From assembly GCA_947628615.1 (NCBI GenBank), contig CANRAO010000001.1, forward strand, positions 186,001-250,000: DNA of 64,000 nt, in the 5' to 3' direction. The stretch is from an uncultured Clostridia bacterium (GTDB lineage: Bacteria; Bacillota; Clostridia; Oscillospirales; Ruminococcaceae). Shown piece by piece: positions 59,134 to 64,000 of the stretch (its first letter is position 1; every line of letters begins with the position of its first letter). Under the pieces are notes generated by a model that was not told the origin of the DNA, did not search any database, and saw only the letters and a list, made by a program, of their open reading frames with translations. Position numbers and translations under genes: made by a program.

Positions 59134-61836
59134 TTATTCTTTAGATTTTGTACTTATATTAACTTTAAATTTAATTTTCTTCCAAGAACCTGTTGCCTTT
59201 TCGGTCTTGCCGTTAGCTTTGTAATTCTTATAGGCTCTTACTCTTACCCAATAAGTCTTGCCCTTCTTGAGCTTTTTAATTTTAAGTGTAACCTTCTTAG
59301 AATTCTTCTTCAAGGTCTTCTTAGCAAGTGGCTTCTTGAAGTTCTTCTTAGCAGATACTTGAATAATGTATCCTGTAACCTTGCTTGCTTTCTTCCACTT
59401 AATTGTTACCTTTTTGCCCTTAGCACTAGCTTTTAGGTTCTTTATCTTAGCCTTGTTTACTATCTTCTGTGCGTCAGCTTTAGCATTTGACTTTGGTGCA
59501 GTAGTTGTTACATTGTTTGCAGGTGCTGTTGTTCCCGGTTTAGCTGTTTGGTTTCCGTTGTTATTGTTGTTGTTATTATTTCCCGGTTTATCTGGTTCAT
59601 GTGGTTCCTCTATAGTATCCTTTGCTCCGCATACTGTACATACGCCGTTTACGAAGTTATGTTTTCCGGTTGCCGGTATTTCCTGCTCTTCTGTTACATT
59701 ATCAATTGAACATGTGTGCTTACGCATTCCTGCTTCTCCGCAGGTTGCTTCCTTTACTGTTTCCCAGGCACTCCATGTGTGTCCTTTAGCCTTATACATA
59801 TCTTGATATACTTCTCCGCAGGCTGTACATTTGTACTCTCTGTATCCCTGCTCTGTACATGTCGGCTCTGTAAATGTGTATGAACCTTCTTCATAATGGT
59901 GACGTGTATGTGTAATCGGATATGTTGCTGAGTAGTATGTCAACTGTATTGCTACTCCATCTTTATCAAAAATTGCTTTGTCTTTTCCATTATCGTCTTT
60001 TACAAAGGCATTTCCTGCATTTCCATTTTCATCAACAACAATATTACCATAGTAAAGGTTTATTGCATTAGCTCCGCTTGCATTTCCGCCTTTATATGAA
60101 TCAAGTATCTTCTTTGCGTCTACCGTATATGTGTATTCATCTGCTGATTCATCATATGTGCAGTCTGATAGTTTTACAAAGTTATCATTCCAGCCTGACC
60201 ATACATTGGTGTCATATGGTTTTATATTGAATACATTATCATCGGCTGCAGGCTTTTTCTCTGATGTGATCTTGAATTTAAAAGTTAGTTCTTTAATTGT
60301 CTTAACAGCCAGCATACTTTCTTCAAGTGATACGATATATCCTTCAGGAGTCTGTCCAAGTGCAATTGCTTCCTCAATCAATTCTATTGAGTTGCCTTTT
60401 TCTCCCTCTCTTACTGAAACATATTCAGCAGTTGCATTTTCATCTTCCATCAGCTTGTAGTAAGCTGTCTTAAGGTCTGTATAAGCCTTTGTTAAGTCTT
60501 CATCTGATGTGCCTTCAGCTGCTACAAGACCCTGAGCTGTTTCAAGAGCTGTATTTACTGCACTCCATGTCTCTGTTGTGTAGTTATCGCTCTTTAATTC
60601 AGAAATGAATGTTATATATCTGCTGAGATTTTCCTTTGGACTCAGATAAACTTCCATCATAGCGTCTATGATTTCCGGCTGTTCGATCTTATATGTATTT
60701 CTGTTGATAAGCCCGAAGCTGTTTCCAACTGCTCCGTTATCCCAATATACAGGTACACAGCCGTATTCCTTACAAAGTTTGCACATAGTACCGTCATAAT
60801 GTGCTCTGTAGATAGTATTAACAGCGTCAGAATCCGTTTTGTTTATACAGCCGTACTCACCTATAATTACAGGATAGCCTGTTGTTACGAACTTGTTGTA
60901 TACTTTCTTGATTTGACCTTCCATATAGTCTTCATCGCTGTTCCATGTAACCTTTTTGCTTGGGTTACCGTCTTCTCCCCACTGTGAGTAAGAACCGCTT
61001 GTATCATCACCGCCGAAGTCCCAAGGATCATAGTAGTGGACAGAAACCATTATTCTTTTTTCACTTTCAGGAATAGAAGAATCTCTGTGAGTATCTGTAG
61101 GAATAGCAAAGCCGTAATCACCTACGGTATTATCAATGTTTGTGTACCATCCCGGAACTAAAAGCCAGCGCTTTGCATTGTTATCACTTGTCTGGCGTAC
61201 AGTGTCAACAAATACCTGATTGTAATTGTTTATATTGTCATAAACAGCTTGAGTAGGATTTCCTGAAGCACCTACCTCGTTCATTGACTCAAAGATAAGA
61301 TGCTCGTCATAATCAGCGAATTTTTCTGCAATTTGCCTCCAGCACGCCTCAAATTTAGCTACAATAGCGTTCTGATTCGGAGCGGAGCAATCCAGCCACG
61401 CACCATTATCACTATCTTGGTTTCCGTCGTGGTGGATATTTATAATTACATATAAATCACACTCAATGCACCAGTCAACAACTTCCTGAATACGATCAAG
61501 CCATGCTTCATCAATTTTATAGGTTGTCTGAGGTCCGATTCTGCCCATATAAGTAACAGGTATACGAATCGACTTGAATCCGGCATTTTTAACTGCTTGA
61601 ATAAGTTCTTTCTTAACGGTAGGATTGCCCCATGAAGTTTCATCTCCCTTTCCGTTAGCATAAGCGTCAAACTGATTTCCTAAGTTCCAGCTTGCTCCCA
61701 TAGCAGCAGTGATTTCTTCCTGATTCAAATCATCGAAAGTTTCTTCAGCATTTACTGTAAAAGAAATCAAACTGACTGTGGCTGATATTGCTACAACAGC
61801 ACTTATCAGCCCTGAAAGTATTCTTTTTGCTTTCAT
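59134..61836 (-). CDS. Secreted GH5 endoglucanase, multidomain
   Basis: A 900-residue secreted beta-glucanase. Signal peptide to about VNAEE (residue 32), GH5 catalytic domain (about 40-395) with GASWNLGNQFDA, IIINIHHDG, acid/base Glu in FESMNEVG (about E187), HYYDPWDFGG and nucleophile Glu in VIIGEYG (about E327). Then a helical stretch, a CBM-like module with WSGWNDNF (about 555), two CxxC units (CTACGEVY, CTVCGAKD) flanking HTCSIDNV, an Asn-rich linker and a lysine-rich Fn3-like end. No dockerin or sortase motif is found, so it is free or surface-held rather than cellulosomal. Its own gene is monocistronic. Confidence 0.93.
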   Translation of the reverse strand: MKAKRILSGLISAVVAISATVSLISFTVNAEETFDDLNQEEITAAMGASWNLGNQFDAYANGKGDETSWGNPTVKKELIQAVKNAGFKSIRIPVTYMGRIGPQTTYKIDEAWLDRIQEVVDWCIECDLYVIINIHHDGNQDSDNGAWLDCSAPNQNAIVAKFEACWRQIAEKFADYDEHLIFESMNEVGASGNPTQAVYDNINNYNQVFVDTVRQTSDNNAKRWLLVPGWYTNIDNTVGDYGFAIPTDTHRDSSIPESEKRIMVSVHYYDPWDFGGDDTSGSYSQWGEDGNPSKKVTWNSDEDYMEGQIKKVYNKFVTTGYPVIIGEYGCINKTDSDAVNTIYRAHYDGTMCKLCKEYGCVPVYWDNGAVGNSFGLINRNTYKIEQPEIIDAMMEVYLSPKENLSRYITFISELKSDNYTTETWSAVNTALETAQGLVAAEGTSDEDLTKAYTDLKTAYYKLMEDENATAEYVSVREGEKGNSIELIEEAIALGQTPEGYIVSLEESMLAVKTIKELTFKFKITSEKKPAADDNVFNIKPYDTNVWSGWNDNFVKLSDCTYDESADEYTYTVDAKKILDSYKGGNASGANAINLYYGNIVVDENGNAGNAFVKDDNGKDKAIFDKDGVAIQLTYYSATYPITHTRHHYEEGSYTFTEPTCTEQGYREYKCTACGEVYQDMYKAKGHTWSAWETVKEATCGEAGMRKHTCSIDNVTEEQEIPATGKHNFVNGVCTVCGAKDTIEEPHEPDKPGNNNNNNNNGNQTAKPGTTAPANNVTTTAPKSNAKADAQKIVNKAKIKNLKASAKGKKVTIKWKKASKVTGYIIQVSAKKNFKKPLAKKTLKKNSKKVTLKIKKLKKGKTYWVRVRAYKNYKANGKTEKATGSWKKIKFKVNISTKSKE

Positions 61837-61965
61837 TTTTTTACCTCATTTCTGTTATTGACTTAATTATACATTTTAAAAGCCAATAAGTTTTTATAAT
61901 ATAATGTTAACATATTTATTCAAAGATTTCAATACAAAATAAATCAAAAATACTCTATAAATTAA

Positions 61966-61994
61966 TTGACGAAATTGATTTTTTAACGTATAAT
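61966..61994 (+). promoter_or_regulatory. Promoter of leucine-rich-repeat protein gene
   Basis: TTGACG (61966-61971), 17 bases, TATAAT (61989-61994). Confidence 0.8.
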
Positions 61995-62041
61995 TATGGT
62001 ATAGTTGGTTCTGTAATGGTTGGTAATTACTTGGAGGTAAA

Positions 62042-63481
62042 ATGAAAAAAATAGTAACGGTTTTTACAATGATTTGCATACAGCTCATGACTGCGTTTTG
62101 TACAAATTCGTCATTAGCTGTTTTTGGTGTGGGCAACGATATAGATTTTGACTCTGCTGAGCCTATTGAATGTGATGTTATTTATGAAAAAACAATCGAG
62201 AGCAATAGTTATATACTGTCGAGCTTTACCGCTCCCGAGGACGGATTTTATCTGTTTGAAGCTATGGGTGTTAAATATAAAGTAGGAGCGTTTTTTGAAA
62301 AAGAGTATAATTATTATGAGCCTGTTGCAACGCTTTATGACAGTGGTAAAAACGAGCTGCAGTATGTTGAGTTTGATTATTATGACCCGTCTATGAAAGG
62401 GCAAGTTCCGTATACAAAAATGGTTCAGAAACTGAAGAAGGGTGAGGTATGTTACTGCAAAACACAGCTTCTTGATCCTGAAAGCAGCGGTAAATATTCT
62501 ATAAGAGTAATGAAAGCTCCCGATTTGGTTTTTACATATTCATCGTCAGATGAGTTTTCCGGAAATTATGAGATTTACAGATATACCGGTTCTTCAAAGG
62601 AAGTTACTTTAAATGATAATTATACAGTCGCTAAGGATGATTCACTTTACACTCCTATGGATGATGTTGTTTTAGATGGAATAGGATTAGGTGCGTTTGA
62701 GGGAAATGAATATTTAGAGAGCATTACTTTGCCGTATGATTTAACCTATATTGCTTCTGAGGCTTTTCTAAACTGCAAAAGGTTGAATACAGTTGATCTT
62801 AGCAGGAATATCAGTATCATAGGCTTTAGGGCTTTTGCAGGATGTGAGTCGCTAAAGAGCATTACTATTAATTCTTATGACGTTATTCTTGAACCGCAAT
62901 GCTTAGGTTACGATGAAAACGGTAATAAGTACAGCGATTTCAAAATAATCTGTAATGAGGATTCTACTGCGGAGGAGTATGCCAAAGAAAACGGAATAGA
63001 TTATACTCTTATAACCAAAGAACCTAATCTTTCTGATAACTCCGACAACACAAATACGAGTAATTCGGATAATGATGAAAAAAATCCGTCAACAACTGCC
63101 AAGACTCATAATAGTACAAGCGCAAGTGTTACAAACGTCGCACCAAGTAAGGGAAATCAGGTAGTAAAGCCCAAAGTGAAAAAGGCGAAAATTAAGAAGA
63201 TAAAAAGAACGTCAAAGAAAAGACAACTGAAAGTTATGTGGAAGAGAATAAGCGGTGTTTCAGGTTATGAGATAAAATGCGGGCTTAACAACAAAATTAA
63301 TAAAGGGAAAAGAGACATCACTATAAAAAAGAATTCAAATTCTAAAATAATCAAGGGTTTGAAGTCAAATAGAGTATACTATTTTAAAATAAGAGCTTAT
63401 AAGAAATTTATATCTGCAAACGGTGAAATGCAGAAATCCTATGGCAAATGGTCGAAAGTTAAAAAGGCGAAAACAAAATAG
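62042..63481 (+). CDS. Secreted protein with BspA-like leucine-rich repeats and Fn3-like C-terminus
   Basis: A 479-residue secreted protein. Signal peptide (to about residue 26), a beta-rich domain of unknown type (about 35-170), a BspA-type LRR_5 region (about 195-290: IGLGAFEGNEYLESITLPYD, IASEAFLNCKRLNTVDLSRN, IGFRAFAGCESLKSITINSY), a Ser/Asn/Thr linker and a highly basic Fn3-like module (LKVMWKRISGVSGYEIKCG). BspA-type repeats commonly mediate host or partner binding; here adhesion is inference. GGAGG precedes the ATG, and a bidirectional terminator follows. Confidence 0.85.
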   Translation: MKKIVTVFTMICIQLMTAFCTNSSLAVFGVGNDIDFDSAEPIECDVIYEKTIESNSYILSSFTAPEDGFYLFEAMGVKYKVGAFFEKEYNYYEPVATLYDSGKNELQYVEFDYYDPSMKGQVPYTKMVQKLKKGEVCYCKTQLLDPESSGKYSIRVMKAPDLVFTYSSSDEFSGNYEIYRYTGSSKEVTLNDNYTVAKDDSLYTPMDDVVLDGIGLGAFEGNEYLESITLPYDLTYIASEAFLNCKRLNTVDLSRNISIIGFRAFAGCESLKSITINSYDVILEPQCLGYDENGNKYSDFKIICNEDSTAEEYAKENGIDYTLITKEPNLSDNSDNTNTSNSDNDEKNPSTTAKTHNSTSASVTNVAPSKGNQVVKPKVKKAKIKKIKRTSKKRQLKVMWKRISGVSGYEIKCGLNNKINKGKRDITIKKNSNSKIIKGLKSNRVYYFKIRAYKKFISANGEMQKSYGKWSKVKKAKTK

Positions 63482-63521
63482 TATTAATAAATAATCGAGA
63501 AGATCATTGCCTATAAAAGTT

Positions 63522-63553
63522 AAGGACGAACCTGTTTATACAGGTTCGTCCTT
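63522..63553. terminator. Bidirectional terminator
   Basis: Perfect thirteen-base arms AAGGACGAACCTG/CAGGTTCGTCCTT with a TTTATA loop between convergent genes. Confidence 0.9.
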
Positions 63554-63890
63554 ATTCTTTTTGTAAATCTAACAATGTTTCCATTCTTTCAGACGCTCTT
63601 ATTTTATTGTCATACGTTAATTTATTATATAAATTCAAAATATTATCGATATCATCGTCGTCTGTATTATTATTTGTATTGTTTCCTTCTCTGCCAAGAA
63701 TATAGTCAGTAGTTACATTAAAACAATTTGCTACATCTATTATATAATTTATTGGTGCCTTTACATCGCCGTTTTCATATCTGCTTATTTCCTGCTGGGA
63801 GATCCCTATCAATTTGGCAAGCTCAGATTGTGTCATACGGCCTTTTCTGACCTTTACTAAATTAGGGTACAAATACAAATTATTTTGCAC
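63552..63890 (-). CDS. XRE-family HTH regulator
   Basis: A 112-residue regulator: HTH_3 in the N-terminal half (MTQSELAKLIGISQQEISRY followed by ENGDVKAP), then DVANCFNVTTDYILGRE and an acidic/Asn-rich linker with a short helical end. The GTG start at 63888-63890 follows CGGAGG with good spacing. Its promoter shares the -35 region with a promoter firing off the right edge of the window, so it probably controls a divergent neighbour and itself. Confidence 0.88.
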   Translation of the reverse strand: MQNNLYLYPNLVKVRKGRMTQSELAKLIGISQQEISRYENGDVKAPINYIIDVANCFNVTTDYILGREGNNTNNNTDDDDIDNILNLYNKLTYDNKIRASERMETLLDLQKE

Positions 63891-63938
63891 AATAAACCTC
63901 CGTATTCAATCGATAAAACCGTTAAATCTTACAAATTT

Positions 63939-63989
63939 ATTATACATCACATATGAGGTATTGACAAACAACGTAAATGCTGTTATAAT
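63939..63989. promoter_or_regulatory. Back-to-back promoters with overlapping -35 boxes
   Basis: Plus strand TTGACA (63961-63966), 17 bases, TATAAT (63984-63989). Minus strand TTGTCA (complement of 63962-63967), 17 bases, TATAAT (complement of 63939-63944). The two -35 hexamers share five bases. Confidence 0.8.
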
Positions 63990-64000
63990 GTCATTTATAC

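Noticed and set aside
59134..61836. Dockerin in the GH5 protein
   Set aside because: DENGNAGNAF and DDNGKDKA look like calcium loops but lie in the CBM-like module and lack the paired 22-residue dockerin pattern.

Overview
The window looks like chromosomal DNA of a low-GC, cellulolytic gut or rumen clostridium, most like a Ruminococcus-type member of the Oscillospiraceae. This is inferred from gene content, not from a 16S gene: a secreted GH5 cellulase, other secreted proteins ending in a lysine-rich fibronectin-III-like module, a GH74 protein, fermentative adhE under Rex, GTP-type PEP carboxykinase, a clostridial-type phosphofructokinase, S-components of ECF vitamin transporters, and almost perfect sigma-A promoters with AGGAGG-like ribosome binding sites. 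No insertion sequence, prophage, CRISPR array or rRNA operon is visible.

Layout. 1-3.2 kb: 3' part of fhs, a membrane-anchored unknown protein, then tsaE-tsaB (tRNA t6A synthesis). 3.2-16.6 kb, mostly minus strand: rpiB, a DUF1015 protein, an ECF S-component, a PHP phosphatase with a divergent small HTH locus, an EF-G paralogue coupled to a PflX-type radical SAM protein, a secreted repeat protein, queT, fba, a compact type I toxin-antitoxin element and pfk. 16.7-22.6 kb: polysaccharide deacetylase, a Panacea-domain toxin-antitoxin pair, tRNA-Ser(UGA), a TPP riboswitch with thiT, a CDF metal exporter, a tandem array of four short hairpin RNA genes each with its own promoter, and a CHAP cell-wall hydrolase behind an attenuator-like leader. 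22.7-34.5 kb: YfhO membrane protein, PIG-L deacetylase, EamA transporter, GH74 protein, a DUF4867/L-fucose-isomerase-like operon, a degenerate DUF3267 protein, a second deacetylase and rubrerythrin. 34.5-53.5 kb: cca with DUF1275, lnt, a lipoprotein, secG-rnr, an SH3 protein, pckG, a GT2-YfhO surface glycosylation operon, asnB and Thr-rich envelope proteins. 53.5-64 kb: a kinase-like protein, rex-adhE, three secreted proteins (a CBM-like protein, the GH5 cellulase and a leucine-rich-repeat protein) and an XRE regulator.

How it fits together. Glycolysis and fermentation genes (pfk, fba, pckG, adhE) are present, and two near-consensus Rex operators (upstream of rex-adhE and of pckG) sit at exactly the same distance from the -35 box, suggesting common NADH control. 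The envelope theme is strong: two YfhO proteins, a polyprenyl-sugar GT2, PIG-L, two NodB deacetylases, Lnt, CHAP and SH3 proteins.

The least explained parts are non-coding: the four-copy hairpin RNA array (21.27-21.76 kb), the symmetrical sense/antisense toxin element (14.93-15.27 kb), and a mosaic of dispersed intergenic repeats (3.1-3.7, 4.3, 7.9-8.1, 13.7, 15.3-15.5, 44.6-44.9 kb) that supplies C-terminal residues and stop codons to neighbouring genes.
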